Source: Sulfurospirillum sp036802865
GTDB lineage: Bacteria > Campylobacterota > Campylobacteria > Campylobacterales > Sulfurospirillaceae
Assembly (NCBI RefSeq): GCF_036802865.1
Contig: NZ_DAIRVK010000007.1
Span: forward strand, 1 to 22,052
DNA: 22,052 nt
Direction: 5' to 3'
The position numbers and the translations under genes were made by a program. A model generated the notes under the pieces. It did not search any database. It was not told the DNA's origin and was given only the letters and a program-made list of their open reading frames with translations. Positions 7,851-14,909 of this stretch are shown one piece after another; position 1 is the stretch's first letter; the number at the start of each line of letters is the position of its first letter.

Positions 7851-8448
7851 GACTTTTAATCCTTTTATAAATGATAAGTACTACAACAACAACCATAAAA
7901 CCATAAATCAACAATCTCACAAGATTGATCGTTGTTCTATTAGCATTACCGATAGAACTCTCTAGCTCAATTTTACGATACTGTGCAATCTCTTCAACAA
8001 GTTCAGCATACCCATTAAGCAAAGCAGGACTTACACTGACCTCATTTTTCTTAGAAGTTAGCAATGGAATAATTGTCCCTTTCCATGGCAATGGGGAAAG
8101 AAGCGCTTCTCTATCAAACTCTTTTTCGAGCCCAGAAGAAGCATAAACATCTACTTTTTGTTCTGCTTTAAAAAGAGTTAAAAGTGCGTAAGGAGGGGTT
8201 AGATTTTTGACAAAGTTTTGCTCATAAGTGAGAATATTCTCTTCACCTTTTTGTTTTGCAATTAAAATGACTTTGACACCCGTTTTAGCAAAGAGTTCAC
8301 TTCCCATTTCTTCGATCTTTTGAGCTGTTTTCTCTTCTAAAACGTCATCATAAACAACAAAATCTTTGGCAAAAACCAAAACCGGAAGCAATGCAATAAA
8401 GCAAAGAAGCCAGAGCTTCTTTGCTTTGTCATGTAATAAGGTATTCAT
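7837..8448 (-). CDS. TPM-domain membrane protein in the cco operon
   Basis: 203 residues. An N-terminal signal sequence (KKLWLLCFIALLPVLVFAKD, cleavage probably after VFA) leads to a periplasmic domain of about 130 residues resembling TPM domains: a VVYDDVLEEKTAQKIEEMGSEL start and a GVKVILIAKQ strand. A C-terminal membrane helix (about 175-196, LVRLLIYGFMVVVVVLIIY) is followed by a basic tail. TPM proteins occur in photosystem II repair and in various bacterial envelope proteins; the biochemical role here is unknown. The ATG at 8448 is chosen because it overlaps the stop of the 33-aa microprotein (TAATG); the frame is open for 13 more codons but those lack a good ribosome-binding site. Location between ccoP and ccoH suggests a role in oxidase assembly or stability. 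Confidence 0.75.
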   Translation of the reverse strand: MNTLLHDKAKKLWLLCFIALLPVLVFAKDFVVYDDVLEEKTAQKIEEMGSELFAKTGVKVILIAKQKGEENILTYEQNFVKNLTPPYALLTLFKAEQKVDVYASSGLEKEFDREALLSPLPWKGTIIPLLTSKKNEVSVSPALLNGYAELVEEIAQYRKIELESSIGNANRTTINLVRLLIYGFMVVVVVLIIYKRIKSRAKS

Positions 8449-8549
8449 TAACCGATGAACAAGTGGTGAGAAGTTAATACTGCCCACGCTGTAATTCCGG
8501 CAATGACAACTAAACCAAGAACAATAATTTTATCCATATTTTCAGCCAT
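8448..8549 (-). CDS. 33-aa single-helix membrane microprotein in cco operon
   Basis: A complete small ORF: ATG at 8549, TAA at 8448-8450. The product starts MAENMDKIIVLG and ends AVLTSHHLFIG. A charged N-terminus is followed by one membrane helix of about 20 residues (IIVLGLVVIAGITAWAVL) and a short His-containing tail. AAGGGG overlaps the stop of the preceding DUF4006 gene and is well placed for this ATG. The stop shares one base with the ATG of the following TPM gene (TAATG), so it is tightly embedded in the operon. Size and topology resemble CcoM-like extra single-helix subunits known in some cbb3 oxidases, but no sequence identity can be claimed. Below the usual length limit of gene callers. 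Confidence 0.75.
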   Translation of the reverse strand: MAENMDKIIVLGLVVIAGITAWAVLTSHHLFIG

Positions 8550-8559
8550 CTTATGCCCC

Positions 8560-8772
8560 TTATTTCGCTATAGTTTTTTGATTCGCATTGGCAGCATCTT
8601 TCATTTGAAGTGCTTGCGGATCAGTAATCTTATAAGGTTTATCAGCAACTGCTTGTTGTGCCTTTAATCCAAAGAATGTTAGCGTCCCAAGGATAGAAAG
8701 CAATAATACAACTGCAATCAACATTCCAGATATACCATTAAGTCCAAATATGTTTCGATTTGTATTTTCCAT
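8560..8772 (-). CDS. DUF4006 family small membrane protein
   Basis: 70 residues with the Campylobacterota-specific DUF4006 pattern: NRNIFGLNGISGMLIAVVLL at residues 5-24, a single membrane helix (about 15-36), then a short polar tail on the other side. It lies 10 bp after the ccoP stop with AAGGA before its ATG. Its fixed position after ccoP in this phylum suggests an accessory part or assembly helper of the cbb3 oxidase; no biochemical function is known to me. Confidence 0.85.
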   Translation of the reverse strand: MENTNRNIFGLNGISGMLIAVVLLLSILGTLTFFGLKAQQAVADKPYKITDPQALQMKDAANANQKTIAK

Positions 8773-8782
8773 TGAGCTGTCC

Positions 8783-9631
8783 TTATTTCGCTAAAGAGCT
8801 GACGTACGCGCCAACCGCTGCTTTTTGAACATTGGTTAAACGACCATCATTGAATTTAGGCATATTACCAATAAATCCTTTTTTGCCCGTTCCAAGAACA
8901 TTGACAACGAATTTTGCATCGCCATAAACACTTAAGTCTGGAGCACTTCCTGCCATGCCTTTACCATCTTCACCATGGCACGCTGCACATGTTGCCCATA
9001 GAGCTTTACCACTTTCTACGAGTGCTGGATTTTTGCTCTTTTTAACAACAGATACTTCTTGCATAACATACGCTGCAACTGCTTTTGCACTATCAACATC
9101 CAAAAGCCCCGCAGGCATCTCACCCAATGGATAATCTGAACCTTTAGCTCCGTTAACGATAGATGCAACAATTGCTTCTTCATTACCCCATTTACCTAGG
9201 TTTGCAGCCTTAGCCTTCATACCATCGCCTGTTACACCATGACATGGTGCACATTGTACTAAGAAAACACCCTCACCCATACTCATAAGTGTTGCTTTGT
9301 CAGGATTTGCAAATTTGCTCTCAAATTTTGTATTGAAGCTCTTTACTTCTTGATTGTATTCACCCAATTGTGAATAACTACCAAGAGGGTAGCCTGCTAA
9401 GAAATACCATGCTGCCCATACGATAGTTCCCACGAAAGAAAGTGCCCAACCAATAGGGAGTGCGTTTTTATATTCGCCGATGCCATCCCAATTCTCTTTT
9501 GCTAATTCTCCACTACCTTTATCGGTTTTCATCTGTTTCAAATACTTACCAATAACAAAAGCACTGAGAATTAAAATTGCTGCTGCACCAAGCAATGATA
9601 ACGCGTTTACATTGTCATTCAGCCAATTCAT
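8783..9631 (-). CDS. ccoP: cbb3 oxidase subunit III, dihaem cytochrome c CcoP
   Basis: 282-residue membrane-anchored dihaem cytochrome c that passes electrons to CcoO and CcoN. Two N-terminal membrane helices (about 9-30 and 60-82; ALPIGWALSFVGTIVWAAWYF) precede two cytochrome c domains. Haem-binding sites are C127-AP-C130-H131 and C215-AA-C218-H219, with likely axial Met at 172 (GEMPAG) and 257 (NMPKF). This is the usual length and layout. The ATG has AGAGGAG eight bases ahead and follows ccoQ by 13 bp. Fourth gene of the operon. Confidence 0.95.
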   Translation of the reverse strand: MNWLNDNVNALSLLGAAAILILSAFVIGKYLKQMKTDKGSGELAKENWDGIGEYKNALPIGWALSFVGTIVWAAWYFLAGYPLGSYSQLGEYNQEVKSFNTKFESKFANPDKATLMSMGEGVFLVQCAPCHGVTGDGMKAKAANLGKWGNEEAIVASIVNGAKGSDYPLGEMPAGLLDVDSAKAVAAYVMQEVSVVKKSKNPALVESGKALWATCAACHGEDGKGMAGSAPDLSVYGDAKFVVNVLGTGKKGFIGNMPKFNDGRLTNVQKAAVGAYVSSLAK

Positions 9632-9644
9632 TTATTGCTCCTCT

Positions 9645-9854
9645 TTATTCTTTCTCTTTGTTTGATGGAGTACGGGATTCAATTGGAGTATCATCAATTT
9701 TATCGTTTAATGCGATATTTCCGTACTGCTCATAATTTCGCGTACCTTTTTTTTCAGCCTTGTAAAGATGATATAAATAACTGTACATCATCACGACTAA
9801 AAAAATTGTTGCTCCCACATAAGCATAAGCTTGAATCTCTCTAATTGTTTCCAT
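9645..9854 (-). CDS. ccoQ: cbb3 oxidase small subunit CcoQ
   Basis: 69-residue single-helix membrane protein. The helix spans about residues 10-30 (AYVGATIFLVVMMYSYLYHL) and is followed by a basic-then-acidic cytoplasmic tail with NYEQYGNIALNDKIDDTPIE, a pattern typical of epsilon CcoQ. CcoQ stabilises the ccoNOP complex. A GTG five codons upstream is an alternative start; the ATG at 9854 is preferred because GGTGAG is close upstream. It lies between ccoO and ccoP. Confidence 0.9.
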   Translation of the reverse strand: METIREIQAYAYVGATIFLVVMMYSYLYHLYKAEKKGTRNYEQYGNIALNDKIDDTPIESRTPSNKEKE

Positions 9855-9870
9855 ACTCACCGTGAACACC

Positions 9871-10536
9871 TTATTTTAAGCTATTGAGATAAGCAATTAA
9901 TGCCACAATCTCTTTGATCTCGCCACGTTTAAATGCCTCTTTTACCTCTTGGCTTTTCATATCTGCAACAATAAGTGCAGCTTCTGCCATAACTGCTTTT
10001 TTAGCTTCGTCATGGGTACCAAGTTTAGGCATATCAGGTTGATCGTAAGGCGTATTAAATACTTTTTTCACGGTCAATGCTTCTGCATATGCGGTATCAA
10101 TATCAGCAGTGTTTTTAAACATATGTTTGTATGCTGGCATAATGGAACCAGGCACAACACTGATAGGATCAGACATATGGTATTCATGCCAATCACTTGT
10201 TCTATAGTTTCCAACTCTCATTAAGTCAGGACCTGTTCTTTTAGAACCCCAAAGGAATGGTCTATCGTATGCATACTCGCCACTAAGTGAATACATACCA
10301 TAACGATCTGTCTCAGATTTAAATGGACGAACCAATTGTGAATGACACGCATTACAGCTGTCTTTAATATAAACTTGACGACCTGCAAGTTCTAGGACTG
10401 TATACGGTTTTGTACCTACTACGGGACGTGCTGTCTCCATAAAGTCAGGTAAAATTGTTACAACACCTGCATAAGCAATCACCAAAAACACACCTACCGC
10501 AAAAAAGAATGGGTTTCTTTCTAACCAATGAAACAT
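9871..10536 (-). CDS. ccoO: cbb3 oxidase subunit II, monohaem cytochrome c CcoO
   Basis: 221 residues: one N-terminal membrane anchor (about 9-29, PFFFAVGVFLVIAYAGVVTI), then a periplasmic cytochrome c domain with C61-NA-C64-H65 (KDSCNACHSQLVRPF) and a probable axial Met at 133 (GSIMPAYKHM). Conserved GSKRTGPDLMRVG and DWHEYHMSDP are typical of CcoO. Electrons pass from CcoP through this haem to CcoN. AAGGAGG overlaps the ccoN stop codon, indicating translational coupling. Confidence 0.96.
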   Translation of the reverse strand: MFHWLERNPFFFAVGVFLVIAYAGVVTILPDFMETARPVVGTKPYTVLELAGRQVYIKDSCNACHSQLVRPFKSETDRYGMYSLSGEYAYDRPFLWGSKRTGPDLMRVGNYRTSDWHEYHMSDPISVVPGSIMPAYKHMFKNTADIDTAYAEALTVKKVFNTPYDQPDMPKLGTHDEAKKAVMAEAALIVADMKSQEVKEAFKRGEIKEIVALIAYLNSLK

Positions 10537-10551
10537 TATCCTATCCTCCTT

Positions 10552-12018
10552 TTACGCTGCCATAGGTGAAGCATTTTGAGGCTCAGACTCAATTGCTTTA
10601 CTTGCAGTCATAGTTTTATACATATTGTAAGTGAAAATGAAGAAACCGATAAGATACAATAAGCCACCCGTTGCACGAATTGCATAATATGGAATAAGTA
10701 CCGTTACCGTGTCGATAAATGAGTAAGCAAGGTTACCGAATTGGTCTGTTGCTCTCCACATCATACCTTGAGTAATACCTGCAATCCACATACTTGAGAA
10801 GTACAAGACGATACCCGTTGTTTGAATCCAGAATTGTGCTTCGATCAATTTTTTACTGTAAATTTCACGTTTAAACATACGTGGTGCCATATGGAACAAT
10901 GCTGCCATTGTCATAAAGCCTACCCAACCAAGAGTACCATCATGAACGTGTCCTGGAATCCAGTCTGTAAAGTGCGCAAGTGCATTGACAGATTTGATAG
11001 ATAAAATTGGACCTTCAAGTGTACTAAACATATAGAATGTTGAAGCAAAAATCATCAATTTAACCAATGGATTCTCTTTAAGTTGACCCCATTGTCCTTT
11101 CATGGTAAGCAAGATGTTAATCGCACTACCCCATGATGGAAGAATCAAGATAATTGAGAAGATTGATCCCATTGTTTGTACCCAATCAGGTACGGTTGAA
11201 TAAATAAGGTGGTGTCCGCCTGCCCAAAGGTAAACAAACATTAGACCCCAGAAAGAAAGCAGTGAAAGTTTATAAGAGAAAACGGGTTGACCAGATTCTT
11301 TTGGTAAGAAGTAATAGATCATCGCAATAATAGGCACTGTGAAAATAAATGCTACCGCGTTATGGCCATACCACCATTGAACCATTGCATCATTACTTCC
11401 TGCATACATTGAAACAGAGTGATACCATTTTCCTGTACCTGCAACAAAATAAGTTGGAACTTCCATATTATTGAAAAGGTATAACATAGCAACACCCAAG
11501 AAGGTTGCAATAAAATACCACATAGAGATATAAAGTGTTTTTTCACGTCTGATACCAATCAAACCAAAAATACTCAAACCCCAAAGTACCCAGACAACAA
11601 CGACAAGAATATCCAAAGGCCATTCAAGTTCTGCATACTCTTTAGAAGTAGAGATACCCATAAAAAGGGTAACAACTGCTATAACCATTAAGATCATGTA
11701 AAGCCAGAAATGAAGCTTACCAATAATCATCAAAAATGGTGATTCTGCCATCGAAACCTTGAGTACTCTTTGCCCAATATAGTACCATGCTGCAAAGATT
11801 CCGCTTAGTAAGAATCCAAAAATTACTCCTGAAGTGTGTAATGGTCTTAAACGACTGTAAGTACCATATTCACCCGCCAAGTAATTCAACTCAGGGAAAG
11901 CCATTTGATAAGCGATAACCACGCCTATTAACATACCAACGATACCAAAAAGGATCGCTGAGTAGGTAAAACATTTGGCTACTGAATAGTCATAGTTCAA
12001 TGCATCTCTAGCCTGCAT
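10552..12018 (-). CDS. ccoN: cbb3 oxidase catalytic subunit CcoN
   Basis: 488-residue, about 12-helix membrane subunit that reduces O2 at a haem b3/CuB centre. All expected ligands are present: H61 (LRPLHTSG) and H359 for the low-spin haem; H219 (WWYGHNAV), H269 and H270 (WAGGHH) for CuB; H357 (GHVHDGT) for haem b3; and Y263 six residues before the HH pair, where the cbb3-type cross-linked tyrosine sits. The frame also allows a TTG one codon upstream, but AGGAGG is five bases from the ATG at 12018. It is the first gene of the operon, with a TATAAT promoter 46 bases upstream of the transcript start-to-ATG interval. Intact and typical; implies high-affinity microaerobic respiration. Confidence 0.97.
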   Translation of the reverse strand: MQARDALNYDYSVAKCFTYSAILFGIVGMLIGVVIAYQMAFPELNYLAGEYGTYSRLRPLHTSGVIFGFLLSGIFAAWYYIGQRVLKVSMAESPFLMIIGKLHFWLYMILMVIAVVTLFMGISTSKEYAELEWPLDILVVVVWVLWGLSIFGLIGIRREKTLYISMWYFIATFLGVAMLYLFNNMEVPTYFVAGTGKWYHSVSMYAGSNDAMVQWWYGHNAVAFIFTVPIIAMIYYFLPKESGQPVFSYKLSLLSFWGLMFVYLWAGGHHLIYSTVPDWVQTMGSIFSIILILPSWGSAINILLTMKGQWGQLKENPLVKLMIFASTFYMFSTLEGPILSIKSVNALAHFTDWIPGHVHDGTLGWVGFMTMAALFHMAPRMFKREIYSKKLIEAQFWIQTTGIVLYFSSMWIAGITQGMMWRATDQFGNLAYSFIDTVTVLIPYYAIRATGGLLYLIGFFIFTYNMYKTMTASKAIESEPQNASPMAA

Positions 12019-12031
12019 CAATTCCTCCTAC

Positions 12032-12062
12032 TTGTGTTTTTATGTCACAAAAATATCACATA
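12032..12062 (-). promoter_or_regulatory. Repeats in the ccoN leader, candidate regulator site
   Basis: The untranslated leader of ccoN contains an inverted repeat TTGTG-N9-CACAA (12032-12050) overlapping a second one TATGT-N12-ACATA (12041-12062), with TGTGA occurring twice, 11 bases apart. The arrangement recalls half-sites of Crp/Fnr-type regulators, but it lies downstream of the predicted transcription start, where bound protein would repress. Assignment to any regulator is speculative. Confidence 0.3.
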
Positions 12063-12063
12063 A

Positions 12064-12093
12064 TGTAAGAATTATAGTGCAGCAAATCTACAA
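12064..12093 (-). promoter_or_regulatory. ccoNOQP promoter
   Basis: On the minus strand GCACTATAATTC has a perfect TATAAT (12071-12076). Transcription would begin near 12064, giving a leader of about 46 nt. No recognisable -35 hexamer is seen. It lies downstream of the response-regulator terminator, so the cco operon has its own promoter. Confidence 0.65.
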
Positions 12094-12144
12094 CGAAGCT
12101 TAAGAAGATTAAATTTGTGTTAAATGAAAATAATTAAGGAAAAT

Positions 12145-12186
12145 TTAAAAATAGAAGAAACAAGAACGATGAAATTATCGTTCTTG
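12145..12186 (-). terminator. Terminator of the two-component operon
   Basis: A perfect 10-bp stem with a 6-nt loop, CAAGAACGAT-N6-ATCGTTCTTG (12161-12186), is followed on the minus strand by TTTCTTCTATTTTT. The upstream arm encodes the last residues of the response regulator (QER) and its stop codon, so terminator and coding end overlap. Confidence 0.8.
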
Positions 12187-12855
12187 CGTATTGATTTTAT
12201 AGCCAAGACCCGGGATATTTTTGATAAATTCTTTATCAGTTTTTTCGCGTACACGTTTAATAAAGGTACGTATGGCTGAATCTGTTACTTTTTTGTTTGT
12301 CCAAACATACTTTTTTATCTCTTCATGCAATACAAACACACCTAGGTTTTTGACTAAAATTGAGATAAAAAGTAACTCTTTTTTGGTTAAAAAAATTGTT
12401 TGACTTTCTTTCACTAAAACTCTACGACTTTTATCAAATTGATACCCATACCCTAGTTCTACAACATCACTTTGATCAAGCATCTCTTTAGAAACCAACT
12501 TAAGTGTTCTGAGGAGCTCATCAGGATCGATAGGTTTAATAAGGTATTTATCAATACCCACATCAATGGCTTCAAGCAATCTTTCTTTTTCACTAAATGC
12601 ACTTAAAATAACAACAGGAGTCTGTTTTGAGATATGCTTAATCTCTTTTGCCATCATTAAACCATCCATTACAGGCATCATAATGTCTGTAATAACGATA
12701 TCGGGTTTGTATTTTTTAAATTTTTTTAGTCCATCATCACCATCGCGAGCAACAATAAACTTAGCAAACTCATCGCCTATAGCACTTTCTAAGGCGTTTC
12801 TTAAATCTTCTTCATCCTCGACAAACAAAACCGTCAATTTTGCCAATCCACTCAT
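12175..12855 (-). CDS. OmpR-family response regulator, BumR-like by position
   Basis: 226 residues. Receiver domain (about 6-120): acidic pair E13-D14, phospho-acceptor D57 (IVITDIMMP), switch Ser in VVILSAF and the conserved Lys in YLIKPID. A C-terminal winged-helix DNA-binding domain (about 135-224) has TKKELLFISILVKN, SAIRTFIKRVREK and the final GLGYKI, typical of OmpR/PhoB regulators. Its ATG overlaps the kinase stop (ATGA), so the partner is certain. From memory of C. jejuni gene order, the regulator next to ccoN there is Cj1491c, described as BumR of the butyrate-responsive BumSR system; orthology is an inference from synteny. Targets here are unknown; the neighbouring cco operon is an obvious candidate. 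Confidence 0.88.
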   Translation of the reverse strand: MSGLAKLTVLFVEDEEDLRNALESAIGDEFAKFIVARDGDDGLKKFKKYKPDIVITDIMMPVMDGLMMAKEIKHISKQTPVVILSAFSEKERLLEAIDVGIDKYLIKPIDPDELLRTLKLVSKEMLDQSDVVELGYGYQFDKSRRVLVKESQTIFLTKKELLFISILVKNLGVFVLHEEIKKYVWTNKKVTDSAIRTFIKRVREKTDKEFIKNIPGLGYKINTQER

Positions 12856-14090
12856 AGCTCTTCCTTTTCACTCAATTCTGCTGGTATTGTTATAGTGAAA
12901 CAGACGCCATCATTGCAATTTTGTGCAACAATAAATCCCTTCATGCTATTGTTGATAATCATTTTACTCATATAAAGCCCCAAGCCAGTGCCTGCACTTG
13001 CATGTTTTGTTGTAAAATAAGGCTCAAAAATCTTATCTATAATAGCTTCGTCAATTCCACCAGCATTATCGCAGACTTTAATTATAGCATCTCCTTGCTC
13101 AGATGTGTCAATTTCAATATAAATTAATCTATTTTTTAGTTTATTGTGGCAAAAAGCATCAATCGTATTATTGATTAAATTAATAAGAACTTGTGAAAAT
13201 TCATTAAAATACCCTTGAATCGGAACATCATTTTTGATATCCATGCGCACTTCAACCTCATTTTTTTCAAGTGTTCCACGCATAATATCAATCGCTTCTT
13301 TGGCAACAAGACTCAAAGTAAAATGTTCACTTTGACGATCAGGACTAAAAAAATGACGAAAATCTTCAATCGTCTCCGACATTTTAGTAATGATTTTTTT
13401 TGCATGAGAATAACTGTCTTCAAACTCTATATCTTGACCATCATTTTGGCGTTTGTAGAGTTTATTCATCTTATACAGTGTAATGTTAAGTTCTGAAAGA
13501 GGCTGTCTCCATTGATGTGCAATGTTGGCTATCATCTCACCCATTGATGCAAGGCGTGACTGTTGAAATAAAAAACGATCTTTTTCACGGTTTTTTTCAA
13601 CCTCTTCCAAAACGCGCTCTTCTAATGTTTGATTGAGTTCCATCAAGGCTTTTGTCTGCTCTTTAACTCTGCGCTCTAACGTTTGATTAAGTTCTTCTAA
13701 CTCTTCATCTTTGGCTATAACGGCTTCATTCAGGCGTACACTCTCTGTCACATCATACCGAATGGCAATAAACTCTTCGATATCTCCATTTTCATTTAAA
13801 ATAGGAAAAACAGTTGTGTTGACATAAAAGGTACTTCCATCTTTAGCAAGATTTTTAACGGTTGATTTGTAAGTTTTTTTTTGAAGAATTGTTTGCCAAA
13901 GTTGCTTAAATGTCGAAGCGGGCACATCAGGATGTCTTACAATGTTATGATTTTTGCCTACTAATTCTTCTTTACTGTAGCCAGAAATCTTACAAAATTC
14001 ATCATTAACAAAGGTGATAATCCCGAAAATATCAGTTTTAGAGATAATATTACTACTCTCAATAGCACTTTGGTATTGCTCTAATTTCAT
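12852..14090 (-). CDS. Cytoplasmic PAS-domain sensor histidine kinase, BumS-like
   Basis: 412 residues with no membrane helix, so a cytoplasmic sensor. An N-terminal PAS domain (about 10-118) has the Aer-like stretch NHNIVRHPDVPASTFKQLW and NLAKDGSTFYV. A coiled coil (about 120-175) follows, containing the near-repeat LNQTLERRV/LNQTLEERV. The HisKA-type helix carries H192 (NIAHQWRQPLSE). The ATPase domain has the N-box NLINNTIDAF (304-313), DNAGGI (341-346), FEPYFTTK and GTGLGLY (368-374). It overlaps both neighbours by 4 bp, so three genes are co-translated. By synteny it resembles C. jejuni Cj1492c (BumS), reported to act as a phosphatase with no detectable kinase activity; here all kinase boxes look intact. 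Signal unknown. Confidence 0.88.
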   Translation of the reverse strand: MKLEQYQSAIESSNIISKTDIFGIITFVNDEFCKISGYSKEELVGKNHNIVRHPDVPASTFKQLWQTILQKKTYKSTVKNLAKDGSTFYVNTTVFPILNENGDIEEFIAIRYDVTESVRLNEAVIAKDEELEELNQTLERRVKEQTKALMELNQTLEERVLEEVEKNREKDRFLFQQSRLASMGEMIANIAHQWRQPLSELNITLYKMNKLYKRQNDGQDIEFEDSYSHAKKIITKMSETIEDFRHFFSPDRQSEHFTLSLVAKEAIDIMRGTLEKNEVEVRMDIKNDVPIQGYFNEFSQVLINLINNTIDAFCHNKLKNRLIYIEIDTSEQGDAIIKVCDNAGGIDEAIIDKIFEPYFTTKHASAGTGLGLYMSKMIINNSMKGFIVAQNCNDGVCFTITIPAELSEKEEL

Positions 14091-14767
14091 GCAATTGCCG
14101 CACTGTAACCAAGATACGCCATATAAATGCCATAGCCTACAATGATAAATGAAGCAATTTTAATCATAACCTCACGAAAACCACTTCCTTTTAAAAACCC
14201 AACAACAAATCCAAGTCCTAGCATTGCAGGCATAGTTGCTAAACCAAACATCAGCATGGTTAGACCACCACCCAAAAATGACCCCGATGTTGCAGCTGCT
14301 GCCAAAAAGAAATAGACTAACCCGCAAGGTAAAAAGCCATTTAAAAGCCCCAGTCCATAAAAGCTAGCAATTGTTTTAGAATGAATCAATGTAGAAAAAA
14401 GTTTTTTAATGAAAGGATTAAAAGCAATGGTTGACTCTAAGGAGGTGAGAAATTTGATTTTTCCCATCATCGAAAATCCCATAAGAACCATGAGTATGCC
14501 AATAAAAAAATAAAAATAACCATTAATATGAGATGAAAAAGTAAAAACACTTCCAAGGGTTCCAAAAATCATGCCCAACAAAGTGTAAGAGCTGATTCGG
14601 CCTAGATTGTATGTGAGATGGCAAAAAAACTGTTGCAATGAAGTAGAGGACGCGTCAATTTTAGCGCTACTGTACGCCATGACAAACCCTCCACACATAC
14701 CGATGCAATGCCCTAAACTTCCTAAAAATGCAACACTAATGATTGCTGTAATGTCGATGGCGTTAAT
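14087..14767 (-). CDS. TauE/SafE-like (UreH-domain) membrane protein, non-canonical start
   Basis: Polytopic membrane protein of the sulfite exporter TauE/SafE or UreH-domain type that in many bacteria accompanies cbb3 oxidase genes and is suspected in metal handling. Recognisable blocks are GHCIGMCGGFVMAY near the start, NLGRISSYTLLG, and LLNGFLPCGLVYFFLAAAAT with its Pro-Cys-Gly in a helix. The first ATG (14698) would begin inside the GHCIGMCGG motif and lose the first helix. The frame upstream encodes a convincing first helix (DITAIISVAFLGSLGHCIG), but contains no ATG, GTG or TTG before a TGA further up. The ATT at 14767 has GGAG seven bases ahead and gives about 226 residues, so I place the start there. 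Overlaps the kinase gene by 4 bp. Confidence 0.7.
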   Translation of the reverse strand: MNAIDITAIISVAFLGSLGHCIGMCGGFVMAYSSAKIDASSTSLQQFFCHLTYNLGRISSYTLLGMIFGTLGSVFTFSSHINGYFYFFIGILMVLMGFSMMGKIKFLTSLESTIAFNPFIKKLFSTLIHSKTIASFYGLGLLNGFLPCGLVYFFLAAAATSGSFLGGGLTMLMFGLATMPAMLGLGFVVGFLKGSGFREVMIKIASFIIVGYGIYMAYLGYSAAIA

Positions 14768-14780
14768 GGCATTGCTCCAT

Positions 14781-14909
14781 TTATTTAAAGTTCTTACAGA
14801 ACTCTTAACACGCCTTCAAAGCAAACCTTTGAAAGCTACGCTAACGCTAAGTTTTCCTAGGCGGAAAGCCCGCGCACCTTTGGCGCTTTACTTTTTTTCA
14901 AAAAGGTTT
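14781..14909. repeat. Structured, relatively GC-rich intergenic element
   Basis: Between carA and the TauE/SafE-like gene lies a compact block with several small inverted repeats. On the plus strand: CCTTCAAAG-N5-CTTTGAAAG (14793-14815, one G-T pair), GCGGAAAGCCCGC (14860-14872) and GCGCACCTTTGGCGC (14871-14886). An A/T stem, CTTTTTTTCAAAAAG (14891-14905), abuts the carA stop and may help terminate carA. It has the look of a dispersed intergenic repeat or multi-hairpin RNA, but only one copy is in the window. Confidence 0.4.

Noticed and set aside
13600..13720. Repeated LNQTLE segments in the kinase as a possible DNA tandem repeat
   Set aside because: The two copies are about 17 residues apart and differ at DNA level; they are heptads of one coiled coil, not a mobile or expanding repeat.
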